NCBI GenBank assembly: GCA_002067365.1
Contig: MVRK01000130.1
Location: 1 to 64,000 of the forward strand
Origin: Methanosaeta sp. PtaU1.Bin060
Lineage (GTDB): Archaea; Halobacteriota; Methanosarcinia; Methanotrichales; Methanotrichaceae
Direction: 5' to 3'
Length of the DNA stretch: 64,000 nucleotides
Positions 8,436 to 16,593 of the stretch are shown here, piece by piece (the stretch's first letter is position 1; each line of letters starts with the position of its first letter). The position numbers were made by a program, and so were the translations under genes. The notes under the pieces are model-generated. The model saw only the letters and a program-made list of their open reading frames with translations. It was not told the DNA's origin and made no database searches.

Positions 8436-8638
8436 AGATGCGCCTTCGAGGGGATCCAGTGCCCGAGGGCCACCTTCCGAAATGCGCTCTTCTTCAGCAC
8501 AATGATATTCCTCTCTCAGGGGCCATCGACTTCCTGCCTGTGGCCAGGCACAGGTATTATGTCATCCTTGAGGGAATCCTGGGGTGGCTGCTCCTCGCAT
8601 TATTCCACGTGACACTGGGCAGGGTCATGATACGGTAG
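8436..8638 (+). pseudogene. Frameshifted C-terminal remnant of a pentapeptide-repeat channel-like protein
   Basis: One reading frame from about 8445 (FEGIQCP...NALFFSTMIFLSQGP) and a second frame ending at 8638 (LEGILGWLLLALFHVTLGRVMIR) together parallel the C-terminus of the intact gene that begins at 8646 (FEIEGVEL...DAMYFSIAMFTTSQAP and LEGILGWFFLGLFVVVLSAVLIR). The alignment needs a frameshift near 8530-8550. No repeat domain precedes it. This looks like the tail of a lost tandem paralogue immediately upstream of the surviving copy. Confidence 0.75.
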
Positions 8639-8645
8639 ATCAAAA

Positions 8646-10169
8646 ATGATAAATCTTTGGCTGTCTTCTTGGGGATTAGTGGCTAAAACCCTCTGCTTGC
8701 TGGCGGCAATCGCAGTCCTCTTTATGGCGTGCCCGGTCTATGCGACCGCACAGGAGTCGGAGCTGTCGACGTCAGCGTCGCCTTCCCACCCTTCATCGAA
8801 GACAGTTGCAGCAGCCGACTTAGTGGAATGGATAGCTTCGGGAGCGCCCCTGGATTACGATAACGTCACAGTGAAGGGAATGCTCGATCTTGGCAGGATC
8901 TCTGGCAGCGTGAAGCAACCAGTGAAGATCACCAACTCCAGATTCCTGGACCCTGTGAGCTTCGAGGGCGTGACCTTTGAGGATTCCCTGGACCTGAGGG
9001 GCACGACCTTCCAGGATAACGTCAGCTTCGTCAAGGCGTATTTTGCTGGAGATGCGAAGTTCGCGGGCGCCAGCTTTCTAGGGCAGGCGGATTTCAGGAA
9101 CGCAGTCTTCAGCGGCCTTGCCTCCTTCTCATACACTCAATTTTTGAGCGATGCCAGCTTCGGGAGCGCCGAGTTCGACGGGGACGCAGCATTCCTGCAA
9201 TCCCGCTTCGCCAGCGATGTGGACTTCAATTTCGCCCAGTTCGCCAGATTGGCCTCCTTCTGGGAGGGTATTTTCAACAACGTCAGCTTCCTGGAGACTC
9301 AGTTCGAAGGGCACACGACCTTCCTCAATGCCAGGTTCAACGGCATAGCCAGCTTTGCTGCAACGCGTTTCGGCGGCGATGTGGTCTTCAGGTCGGCGAA
9401 GTTCCTGGCAGGCACCACCTTCGGCCTCTGCAGCTTCGGGGGACTGGCAGATTTTGCGGGCGCAGACTTCGAGAAGGCTGCCTTCTTCGGCGGCGTCAAG
9501 TTCTCTGACCTGGCCTACTTCATCGATGCCAGGTTCAACCAGGATCTGACTCTTGAGGACGCCAGGCTCTACAGCATGCAGCTCGATAACGCCACCTTTG
9601 GCGCTGGCGCAAGGATCAACCTCAATGGCTCGGATTTCACCAGGTTCATCGTGCGATGGGATGTGATCAAGGGCATGCTGGTTTACAATGGCGCTGCCTA
9701 TCTCGCGCTCGTGAAGAACTACAAGAGCCTGGAATGGTTCGACGATGCCGATGAGTGCTACTATCAGTACCGCAGGATCAGCCAGGAGATGGAGCCTTGG
9801 GGCTGGGCCAAGCTGTCCGATATTATATCGTGGCTCGCCTGCGGCTACGGGGTGCGCGTCAGCTACACAGTCTTCTGGTGCCTCTTCACCATCCTCTTCT
9901 TCGGCCTGGTCTTCTGGGCGGGAAAGGGCATGAACAAGTTCGAGATCGAGGGCGTGGAGCTTCCGGGAAATCCGAGCATGCATGAAGATCGGCGCATCTC
10001 GCTAACAGATGCCATGTATTTCAGCATCGCCATGTTCACCACCTCGCAGGCTCCTGTGAACACCTATCCAGTGAGCTACTACAGGCATCTGGCGATGCTG
10101 GAGGGAATCCTCGGCTGGTTCTTCCTGGGCCTCTTCGTGGTCGTCCTGAGCGCTGTGCTTATCCGCTAG
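8646..10169 (+). CDS. Pentapeptide-repeat membrane protein with a C-terminal two-helix channel-like domain
   Basis: A 507-aa envelope protein. Residues 10-35 form a signal or anchor helix. Residues about 80-340 are a long run of pentapeptide repeats (A-x-F pattern such as FAGASFLGQADFRNAVF), which fold as a right-handed beta helix. The C-terminal 120 residues contain a membrane helix (FWCLFTILFFGLVFW), a re-entrant-like segment (DAMYFSIAMFTTSQAP) and a second helix (LEGILGWFFLGLFVVVL), the layout of the Ion_trans_2/K-channel fold but without a TVGYG filter. Function is unknown; ion-channel activity is inference. A degraded copy of its C-terminus lies just upstream. Confidence 0.85.
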   Translation: MINLWLSSWGLVAKTLCLLAAIAVLFMACPVYATAQESELSTSASPSHPSSKTVAAADLVEWIASGAPLDYDNVTVKGMLDLGRISGSVKQPVKITNSRFLDPVSFEGVTFEDSLDLRGTTFQDNVSFVKAYFAGDAKFAGASFLGQADFRNAVFSGLASFSYTQFLSDASFGSAEFDGDAAFLQSRFASDVDFNFAQFARLASFWEGIFNNVSFLETQFEGHTTFLNARFNGIASFAATRFGGDVVFRSAKFLAGTTFGLCSFGGLADFAGADFEKAAFFGGVKFSDLAYFIDARFNQDLTLEDARLYSMQLDNATFGAGARINLNGSDFTRFIVRWDVIKGMLVYNGAAYLALVKNYKSLEWFDDADECYYQYRRISQEMEPWGWAKLSDIISWLACGYGVRVSYTVFWCLFTILFFGLVFWAGKGMNKFEIEGVELPGNPSMHEDRRISLTDAMYFSIAMFTTSQAPVNTYPVSYYRHLAMLEGILGWFFLGLFVVVLSAVLIR

Positions 10170-10248
10170 AGAATGATGAAAGTGCAGCCTGCCGGGCGCT
10201 GTTTGGACCCCGGGGCTCAAACCAGAGAGCCGTCCCTTCCGTATCGCC

Positions 10249-11601
10249 TCAATCCAGGTAATCGTAATGCCTGTAGCCCTGATGGTCTATGGAGAGAAGG
10301 GCGAACTCCTCGGAAGGCTGCAGAATGCTCTTCTCCATCTTGCCCTCGTGAAGCCTCTCGTACTCCTCAAGGCGGATCTGCTTCCTCTCATCAAGTCTTT
10401 TTTCGAGATCTCTCGAAGGCAGAGAAGATGCATCAGGCTGCACGATTCCCGAGAACACAAGAGATGAGCATCCGCTTCCGTAGGCGCAGAAGCATATGCG
10501 CTCTGCGGGATGCAGCTTTCTCAGCTCAATCAGGCTCGCGAGGCCGAGGTAGATCGAGCCGGTGTAGATGTTTCCGACCCTGCGCGAGATATCTGTCGTG
10601 TCCAAGACCTTGGCCTTGAACTCCTCCAAAAAAAGATTTGTCCTGGCGAACCTCTTTCCGAAATCTGCATCGGCCAGCGTGAACAGATCAAAAGAGGGAT
10701 AATCCGAAGGCTTAGGCTCGCTTCCTATCTCGGCCTCGACCTCTTCCCAGCGAGGAAGGCTCCTCCAGCAATGCCTGAAGATGGCGGCTGAGGCGTACTC
10801 GGCCATTCTGGGATAGGGGATGTGGAAGAGCAGGTGTGAGATATGATCAGCCAGGCACTCGCCCTCCTTCAATCTTATTGTTCCCTTTCTCAGGGCTCTT
10901 TTTGCGAAGGCATCGAAGGCTCCCGTCACGGCATTGATGTAGCAGAAGTTGCTGTGCTTTCCGTTTACCACTGCGGTGGATGCGCCAGGCGGCCTGAAGA
11001 AGTCGTTCTCATCTTTGGTGAATGATCCGAAATCCTTTTCCAGGGACAAGAGCCGCGGCCTTCTTTTAACGAGGAGGGAGACTGAGCCTGCCCCTTGAGT
11101 GTACTCGCCCGGTGATCTGAGGGGGTACTTGGCGATGTCGGATGCGATCACTATGCCAACCCTGCCGTCATCCTCCTGAGCAGCCCAGTAGCTCAAGCTC
11201 TCGAGAGCAAGCGTCGTGCCTATGCATGCGGACTTGAACTCGACTGTGGAGCAATCCTGAAATGACCCCTCCCCATAGATCTTTTCCAGCATTCCGATGA
11301 CATAGGTTCCCATGGCCTTGGCCTCGTCCACAGCGGACTCGGTTCCGATGTAGATCTTGCCTATCTCCTCAGGAGAGATGTCGTTTCTTTTCATCAGCTC
11401 CAAGAGCGACATGGCAGCCATGGTTGCTGCATCCTCATGGGCATCGGGTACGGCCATCTCTTCGATTCCGATCCCCCTCGTCAATTTGGCGGGATTGATA
11501 TCTCTGGCGGAGGAGAACTCTCCGGCAGCGGACAAAAAGAGCTTGGGTATATGGACCGAAAGGTCGTCGACACCCACTTGGTCGCCTGGTGGCTGGATCA
11601 T
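10249..11601 (-). CDS. mvaS: Hydroxymethylglutaryl-CoA synthase
   Basis: Condenses acetyl-CoA with acetoacetyl-CoA at the entry to the mevalonate pathway for archaeal lipids. The 450-aa form has Glu88 (TESAVDEA), nucleophile Cys126 (EFKSACIGTT) and His260 (LLFHIPYPRM). The C-terminus (GYRHYDYL) resembles bacterial and longer archaeal MvaS. I place the start at ATG 11601, preceded by GAGGAGACAG at good spacing. An in-frame ATG-type start at 11778 would add 59 residues of unlikely composition. Other pathway enzymes are at 37-42 kb. It is divergent from dodecin. Confidence 0.9.
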   Translation of the reverse strand: MIQPPGDQVGVDDLSVHIPKLFLSAAGEFSSARDINPAKLTRGIGIEEMAVPDAHEDAATMAAMSLLELMKRNDISPEEIGKIYIGTESAVDEAKAMGTYVIGMLEKIYGEGSFQDCSTVEFKSACIGTTLALESLSYWAAQEDDGRVGIVIASDIAKYPLRSPGEYTQGAGSVSLLVKRRPRLLSLEKDFGSFTKDENDFFRPPGASTAVVNGKHSNFCYINAVTGAFDAFAKRALRKGTIRLKEGECLADHISHLLFHIPYPRMAEYASAAIFRHCWRSLPRWEEVEAEIGSEPKPSDYPSFDLFTLADADFGKRFARTNLFLEEFKAKVLDTTDISRRVGNIYTGSIYLGLASLIELRKLHPAERICFCAYGSGCSSLVFSGIVQPDASSLPSRDLEKRLDERKQIRLEEYERLHEGKMEKSILQPSEEFALLSIDHQGYRHYDYLD

Positions 11602-11835
11602 AATCTGTCTCCTCGATCTTTTGGGCTCTGGATTTTGGATACGAGAGCAGCATGTTATTTCATGCTTTTGATATGCTTTGCGATTTTCGTGCTCCCTGGC
11701 TCTCTTTTCCCCTCTGTGAAGAGACGGGGGGGAGTATCTCTGAATTGAGATCTCTATTGCATTGGGCCGACTGAGCAAATTATATCAACAAGAAGTGCAC
11801 ATATTAATACTACTAACCTGAATGGGGTGAGGACT

Positions 11836-12051
11836 TTGGATGAAAGCATCTACAAAATAATAGAGCTGGTAGGGACATCTCCCAAGAGCTGGGAAGAGGC
11901 CGTTCAGAATGTCGTCAACACCACATCGAAGACCGTTCGAGATCTTAGGATCGCAGAGGTAAGAGAGCTGGATGTAAGGCTGGAGAACGGAAAGATAGTC
12001 GAGTATCGTGCCAAGGTCAGGCTCTCCTTCAAATACGAAAAAGAGGATTGA
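11836..12051 (+). CDS. Dodecin family flavin-binding protein
   Basis: A small (71-aa) beta-alpha-beta-beta protein matching dodecins, which assemble into hollow dodecamers that store or buffer riboflavin/FMN. The family signature YKIIELVGTSPKSWEEAVQN is at the N-terminus, and the Trp of SWEEA is the flavin-stacking residue. The start is probably TTG 11836 with GGGGTGAGG upstream, giving the usual short lead before IYKIIELVG. A GTG at 11827 is the alternative. Confidence 0.9.
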   Translation: MDESIYKIIELVGTSPKSWEEAVQNVVNTTSKTVRDLRIAEVRELDVRLENGKIVEYRAKVRLSFKYEKED

Positions 12052-12099
12052 ATCAGCAGCTTTATGACAAAGGCATCCAGCTTAGCCTTATCTGCTGCC

Positions 12100-12106
12100 T
12101 TTTTTT
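12100..12106 (+). terminator. Poly-T terminator after dodecin
   Basis: Seven T residues about 50 nt after the dodecin stop, in the short gap before the convergent secreted-protein gene. Poly-T runs are the main intrinsic termination signal in archaea. Confidence 0.4.
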
Positions 12107-12158
12107 ATGAGGTCCATCACCCGACAGCCGCCATGAGCCCATCTCGCGCAATGCTCTC

Positions 12159-12743
12159 TCACGTAGGCATCAATGCATATTCTGATACGATAGCACCACT
12201 CTCGTCCAGCAGCTCGACATACCGTGTCTCATTCCACCCGAAATTGCTCCCGAACAGATCAGTGGATGTGTTCGTTCCATCCTGCGGGTGGACTGTGACG
12301 AGCGCTCCAGGCTCAAGGGCGAAATTCGGGAAGGCATAGATGGCTGTTCCATTGTTGAGGGCGAGCCTCCAGCCTGTCATGTTCACCGCAGCGACTCCGC
12401 TGTTTATCACCATCGTCTGGAGTCCGTCTCCCTCCTTCACGAGATTGTAAATGCTTGCTGCTCCCTCTGCCAAGGGGGCCACGACTCCTGGCTGAGCCCC
12501 TGTTGCAGTCTGATTGCCTGTTTGATATGCCTGCTGAGATGGGGTCTCAGTTCCTGGGCTCCTCTGAGGCGTGCCGATCCGATATGCCTGCATGGAGGGT
12601 GTCTCTGTGCCAGGGAAAGTATGAGGAACTCCGACTTCGAAGGCTCCCTGGGATGGGGTCTGTGTGACGTCTATGTTCTGGGCAAGGGATACGCAAATCA
12701 GAGAAGCAGCCGCGATCAAGACGGCCAAACTTATTCTCTTCAA
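12159..12743 (-). CDS. Secreted lamin-tail-domain protein with PGTETPS repeats
   Basis: A 194-aa secreted protein with a TTG start and SD-like GTGAGAGA. Residues 1-21 are a signal peptide ending near VSLAQ. Residues 25-75 carry imperfect repeats of the type PGTETPSxQAYxxG. Residues about 95-190 form a lamin-tail (LTD) beta-sandwich: GDGLQTMVINSGVAAVNMTGWRLALNNGTAIYAFP is characteristic in pattern. Several N-x-S/T sequons fit archaeal S-layer glycosylation. It is one of three LTD proteins in this part of the window; binding partner unknown. Confidence 0.75.
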   Translation of the reverse strand: MKRISLAVLIAAASLICVSLAQNIDVTQTPSQGAFEVGVPHTFPGTETPSMQAYRIGTPQRSPGTETPSQQAYQTGNQTATGAQPGVVAPLAEGAASIYNLVKEGDGLQTMVINSGVAAVNMTGWRLALNNGTAIYAFPNFALEPGALVTVHPQDGTNTSTDLFGSNFGWNETRYVELLDESGAIVSEYALMPT

Positions 12744-12862
12744 TCTCTCACATCCAAATACTTTATACTGAAATTATAAGGCACTCAAGATATTTAAATT
12801 ATTTCGAGAAGAACAGGGCTGATGAGCTCGGCGGTCTCATTCTCTCGCTCTTTGGAGCCATT

Positions 12863-12982
12863 GTCTCAAGGGGTCCTAAGAGGATATAGCTGATCCTTGG
12901 ATCGAAGAGAAAGAGAAAACAAAGGCATGCCCGGGCCGGTCTCAAGGGGCCCCTCAGAGGATGAGCCGATCCTTGGAGGGTC
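12863..12982. repeat. Imperfect direct repeat, two copies of about 43 bp
   Basis: 12863-12904 and 12939-12982 share GTCTCAAGGGG, then AGAGGAT and GATCCTTGGA in the same order, with a period of about 75 bp. The repeats sit in the non-coding gap 12744-13016. No gene is seen there. Confidence 0.5.
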
Positions 12983-13016
12983 GAATACCGGCTTTAATGA
13001 CTTTTGGAATGCGAGG

Positions 13017-13235
13017 CTATTTTTGGCGCTTCATCTTTGCCCTGTACTTCGGCCAGCTCTGAAATCGCGAACTCTTATCCGAAAAGCTCTCTGCGACGCT
13101 CTCTGCGACCGCCCTCTCTATCCTATCGTCGCGCAGCCTTCTGTCCGCGGCCATCTTCTTGACTATGAAGTAGTTGGCTGCCAGGAAGAGGGGAATCATC
13201 AGGATACAGATTACTACTATCTGCCAGATTTCCAT
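13017..13235 (-). CDS. Small single-pass membrane protein
   Basis: A 72-aa protein with one N-terminal membrane helix (IWQIVVICILMIPLFLAANYFIV) followed by a strongly basic, charged cytoplasmic tail (about 48 residues) ending KMKRQK. I chose ATG 13235 because a TATA box lies 24 nt upstream, implying a leaderless mRNA. The upstream TTG at 13253 would fall before the predicted transcript start. Function unknown. Confidence 0.6.
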   Translation of the reverse strand: MEIWQIVVICILMIPLFLAANYFIVKKMAADRRLRDDRIERAVAESVAESFSDKSSRFQSWPKYRAKMKRQK

Positions 13236-13254
13236 AAAATTAGATCTGCGCAAG

Positions 13255-13264
13255 GATATAAAAG
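13255..13264 (-). promoter_or_regulatory. TATA box of the small membrane protein
   Basis: CTTTTATATC on the minus strand, centred about 24 nt before ATG 13235. Confidence 0.5.
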
Positions 13265-13345
13265 AATCTCCTTCGATGCGGCAGTCGACGGGATCTCAAT
13301 GGCTTCTGCGGTGGGGGGCCCAGAACAGCCCGATCTCTCGAATAG

Positions 13346-13369
13346 GAGGATCGGCTCTATCCGATCCTC
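13346..13369 (-). terminator. Hairpin at the end of the lamin-tail pair
   Basis: A perfect 9-bp inverted repeat GAGGATCGG/CCGATCCTC with a 6-nt loop. It overlaps the last codons and stop (13357) of the second lamin-tail gene. It may act as a 3' processing or termination structure; no T-run follows directly. Confidence 0.4.
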
Positions 13370-13824
13370 ATGTTGGGCCTGCCTTTGCTTGCAAACATGA
13401 AGGCAAAATCAGCCTTGCTGTCCGCATTCTCTTTTCCTTGCAGCCTTCCGTAGGTGAAATCCGTGTGCGAGCTGTCGCTTAACAGGGGTGTCCTGTCGAC
13501 TATGTCCCCCTTGCTGTCGTAGAGGGTGACTGTCCCATTGCCTATATCAGGCCAGGCTGTCTGCCCCTCGCCTACTCTGAACTCCCCTGGCCCGATGGTG
13601 CCGCTGAGGGGTATCAATCCCGCCCAGGGCTTATCCTCTATCTTTACAGTCCAGCCCGCCAGATCGACCGTCTCGTTTCCGGGATTGTAAAGCTCCACCC
13701 ACATCGAGGCGTTGTCCGGAGGGCTCAGCTCCACCTCGTTGATCAGCACATTGCCAAGGCACATCCCGCAGGCTGCCATAAATCCGCAGAGAGCCATGAG
13801 TCCTCTCGTCCTTATGTGATTCAT
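13357..13824 (-). CDS. Secreted lamin-tail-domain protein
   Basis: A 155-aa protein with a signal peptide (MNHIRTRG, then a hydrophobic run to about residue 24) and one lamin-tail domain: NVLINEVELSPPDNASMWVE, NETVDLAGWTVK, GEFRVGEGQTAW and FTYGRLQ are typical. I start it at ATG 13824, 17 nt after the stop of the upstream LTD gene. A longer frame would run into that gene. It is about 50% similar by eye to its neighbour, so the pair looks like a tandem duplication. Confidence 0.8.
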   Translation of the reverse strand: MNHIRTRGLMALCGFMAACGMCLGNVLINEVELSPPDNASMWVELYNPGNETVDLAGWTVKIEDKPWAGLIPLSGTIGPGEFRVGEGQTAWPDIGNGTVTLYDSKGDIVDRTPLLSDSSHTDFTYGRLQGKENADSKADFAFMFASKGRPNMRIG

Positions 13825-13841
13825 TTCATACACCCCGCGAT

Positions 13842-14306
13842 CTAGCGCACATTCGATCTTCCCTTGGTGGCATAGCCGAGGCCCCATGCGCCATCCATGT
13901 CCTTTCCAAAGCCATCGGGATGCCTGCCCCAGGTGAAGTCGTTTCCAAGAGTATCCTCCCTGTAGGGCGTCTCGTCCACTTTCTCTCCCGTCTCGGAGTA
14001 CAGGGTAGCAAAGCCCCCATTCTGGTGATTCCAGCTAGATTGGCCGTTGAAGACGTAAAAGCCCTTGGGGGCGATGATGGTTCCTGCCGGAACAGGCGGG
14101 AACTTCCCGATCCAGCCGCCATCTGTGATTGTGGCAGTCCAGCCACTGATGTCCACTGTCTCGTTTCCTGTGTTGTAGATCTCCACCCAGTTGATGCCCT
14201 CCTCAGGAGGGTTCAGCTCCATCTCGTTGATGACAACGCTTGCTGCGCCGAGGGCTTGTAAGGCCAGCGCAGCCAGAAGGCAGATCGCCCACGAATTTGA
14301 TTTCAC
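13842..14306 (-). CDS. Secreted lamin-tail-domain protein
   Basis: A 154-aa protein with signal peptide (VKSNSWAICLLAALALQALGAAS) and a lamin-tail domain (VVINEMELNPPEEGINWVE, NETVDISGWTATI, FTWGRHPDG). The start is GTG 14306, because GGTGGAGGAGCAGTC immediately precedes it. A more upstream start at 14324 would bury that Shine-Dalgarno inside the coding region. LTDs occur in extracellular nucleases and surface proteins, but no catalytic domain is attached here. First gene of a two-gene unit. Confidence 0.8.
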   Translation of the reverse strand: MKSNSWAICLLAALALQALGAASVVINEMELNPPEEGINWVEIYNTGNETVDISGWTATITDGGWIGKFPPVPAGTIIAPKGFYVFNGQSSWNHQNGGFATLYSETGEKVDETPYREDTLGNDFTWGRHPDGFGKDMDGAWGLGYATKGRSNVR

Positions 14307-14500
14307 GACTGCTCCTCCACCCATTTATCTTCGATTGATCATTGCTGAAGTATTGCAGCTATATTACTATGCCGACGGGGATGATGGAATGGAAAATTGC
14401 TTTATAGTTTGGGAATGATGCTGGTATGCAATCTGTGTTCGAATAATTGCTCGAATGAGTGCTCGGAACAGAAAGCTTGACAGAAATCGAGGTGGATCGG

Positions 14501-15355
14501 ATGACTGATGGGATGTTTTCCAGGAGATCTGCTCTCCTGATGCTGCTCTATGGATGCATTATGCTGATTTTCATGGTTTCACTGCAGGCTGCAGCCCAAG
14601 GCGAAACGACCTCCTGCATGGCTGCAGACCTGAAAGGCTACGCCGAACTGGACTTCTGCCTGCCCCCGGAAGTGGCTGTGAATCCAGAAGCCATTACCGT
14701 GGCGAACTACACTGAGGGAAGGGAGGTTAAGGCATCCATGCTCTTCAACGAGAGCAATGTATTTCTGCATCTTCTCTATCCCTGCCCAGCCCCCACGGCT
14801 CTGCTCGAACCGGCTGATCTGCGCTCTCGAATAGCGGTCTTTGCCCCTGTCCTTGAGACTGCAAACTACAGCTCGACGGAATTGAGCATCGCGGGCCGAC
14901 CTGCGTTGTGGGGCCAGCTGGAGAATACCATTTTCGCTGCCTACCAGCCCGCGAACCAGACGATAGCCCTCGTGCTCATGGATGGAAGGATGAACGAGAC
15001 TGTGATGGTGAGCTTCCTTGAGTCCCTTCAAATAATCATAAACGAGAGCGAATCGCCCCTCTGGCCGGGCTATTGCGCAGAGACCTCTCCCGCTCAGCCC
15101 CAGGCCCAAGAAAGCGTCAACCCCGGGACGAACAGCAGCCCCTTATCGAATAACCCATTGACCGAAGATAATGCACTGACTGAAAACAATGCGCTGATGA
15201 GCAACGACCTTCTGACTGATAACAGCCAGCAGGTGACCAATAACGCATCCACGGCCGGGACCAAACAGAGCGAGTACGAGGCCGGAAAAGCGCGCATGGC
15301 AGCAGATATAGAAGCAGCCAAACAAAAGCTGGAAGAGGCCCGAAGAAAGTGGTGA
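14501..15355 (+). CDS. Secreted protein with Asn-rich and coiled-coil tail
   Basis: A 284-aa protein I cannot assign. Residues about 10-33 are a signal peptide (LLMLLYGCIMLIFMVSLQAAAQG). A globular part of about 160 residues contains six Cys and several N-glycosylation sequons. Then come a low-complexity Asn/Leu/Thr stretch with short repeats (LTEDNALTENNALMSNDLL) and a C-terminal charged helix (ADIEAAKQKLEEARRKW). ATG 14501 is favoured by GAGGTGGAT directly upstream. The Asn-rich stretch may be a glycosylated spacer. Confidence 0.7.
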   Translation: MTDGMFSRRSALLMLLYGCIMLIFMVSLQAAAQGETTSCMAADLKGYAELDFCLPPEVAVNPEAITVANYTEGREVKASMLFNESNVFLHLLYPCPAPTALLEPADLRSRIAVFAPVLETANYSSTELSIAGRPALWGQLENTIFAAYQPANQTIALVLMDGRMNETVMVSFLESLQIIINESESPLWPGYCAETSPAQPQAQESVNPGTNSSPLSNNPLTEDNALTENNALMSNDLLTDNSQQVTNNASTAGTKQSEYEAGKARMAADIEAAKQKLEEARRKW

Positions 15356-15656
15356 GGTTGCCTAGCAGGCGTTCCTGATCGCGGCGCAATGGCGTTAGGG
15401 CCCGAATAGGCAAGAATCGGACCTGAAGGTCTCGATCAAGAGGCGGCACAATGCCCGCGCTCTCCTTTAGCTCTGCCGTCCCGAGTAGCACGCCTGCCGC
15501 CAGCTCCCGGGCTGAAGAAATGAGTCGCGATCATGTCCCATTTCATTTTCCTATTTCATAATCCAAAATAGATTGCACAGTCGATATTATTGAGATGACG
15601 TTAATAACATGCAGCTTGCGGCCGCAAAAATTCGCAGATCCTTTATTATGCTTCTC

Positions 15657-16121
15657 TCAGCGGCTCAAAATCCGTCCGTGTCTGTCTATCTTTCCCTCTG
15701 CGATCCTCGTTGAGCTGATCCTCATGCTATCCTGTGCCAGCTGATACTCGATCACAGAGATCTTCAGGGGCTTCAGGCCCCTCTTCTCTCGCAGACGGTT
15801 TATCTTCTGGGCCATTGGCTCCGTCTCCGGGGAGACGACTATGTAGTCGAAGTCCTCGTAGATAGATGAGCCGCACTGATCATCGATCTTGGTTATCCGC
15901 ACATCGTCAATGCCGAAGCACTCTATGATCTTTTCCCTCAGGTTTCTCCGCCTGATCTCGAAATCCTGAACGGGCCTGGTCCTTGTGGCCCTTGCCATCT
16001 CGTTGGAGGTCAGGCCGATGACCACATCTCCGCCCTGGCCCAGCTCAAAGGCGCGCCGCAGAAGGGCAACGTGTCCGTCATGAATCGGATCGAAGGTGCC
16101 ACCCACGGCGACTCTGGCCAT
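15657..16121 (-). CDS. coaD: Phosphopantetheine adenylyltransferase (archaeal type)
   Basis: Transfers AMP from ATP to 4'-phosphopantetheine, the penultimate step of CoA synthesis. The 154-aa protein has the nucleotidyltransferase motif GGTFDPIHDGH at residues 7-17 and the C-terminal SSTRI motif (SMRISSTRIAEG). I start it at ATG 16121 (MARVAVGGTFD). The longer frame to 16235 adds no conserved residues. It is last in a minus-strand operon with RibL, the JAMM protein, BirA and PycA, 40 nt after ribL. Confidence 0.93.
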   Translation of the reverse strand: MARVAVGGTFDPIHDGHVALLRRAFELGQGGDVVIGLTSNEMARATRTRPVQDFEIRRRNLREKIIECFGIDDVRITKIDDQCGSSIYEDFDYIVVSPETEPMAQKINRLREKRGLKPLKISVIEYQLAQDSMRISSTRIAEGKIDRHGRILSR

Positions 16122-16161
16122 AGAGGGCCGCAACGTGGGGAGCGTATAAGTACCTGGCGGC

Positions 16162-16593
16162 CTAGACTCGCCCCCCGCAGTAAAGCTCCAAGATCCTCGC
16201 CACAATCCTTCGGGAACTGCAGAGGTCACAAGCATCTTTGGCCTCGATTCTGACGATCTTTGGGTGAAGCCCCCTTCTTGAGAGCTCAGCCTCCAGATAA
16301 GCAGCGTCGAAATGCTGATCGAATCCGAGGGTGATGATGTCAGGCTGCAGCTGCTCGACTGTCCTGAAGATGTCCTCCTCCTGCCCCAGTAGAGCGAGAT
16401 CCACGATCTTGAGGGCCTGGATCATCCTCAGCCGCTGGTCCTCGGGCACCACCGGCTTTGCTTTGTGCCTGACGTTCACATCCCTCGCCACTATCACCGC
16501 CAGCTCATCTCCCAATGCGCGCGAGCGCTCGAGGTAGAGGATGTGGCCCGGATGAAGGAGGTCGAAGGTGCCTGTCGCCACGACCCTAGTCAG
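16162..16593 (-). CDS. ribL: Archaeal FAD synthetase RibL (probable CTG start)
   Basis: Nucleotidyltransferase that adenylates FMN to FAD. GTFDLLHPGH and the C-terminal CDLCSSRRIV match RibL, whose cysteines are functionally important in Methanocaldococcus. Glycerol-phosphate cytidylyltransferase is the main alternative. No ATG fits. The first canonical start, GTG 16581, would remove the first beta strand (TRVV). A CTG at 16593 restores seven residues before GTFD, exactly as in the neighbouring CoaD, and makes a CTGA overlap with the stop of the JAMM gene, with GGAGGAT just upstream. I therefore prefer CTG. The same arrangement is seen at hemC. Confidence 0.82.
   Translation of the reverse strand: MTRVVATGTFDLLHPGHILYLERSRALGDELAVIVARDVNVRHKAKPVVPEDQRLRMIQALKIVDLALLGQEEDIFRTVEQLQPDIITLGFDQHFDAAYLEAELSRRGLHPKIVRIEAKDACDLCSSRRIVARILELYCGGRV

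Noticed and set aside
9129-9983. 284-codon minus-strand frame opposite the pentapeptide-repeat gene
   Set aside because: Produced by the periodic repeat on the other strand; composition (Ala/Glu/Val) and absence of a start signal mark it as a shadow.
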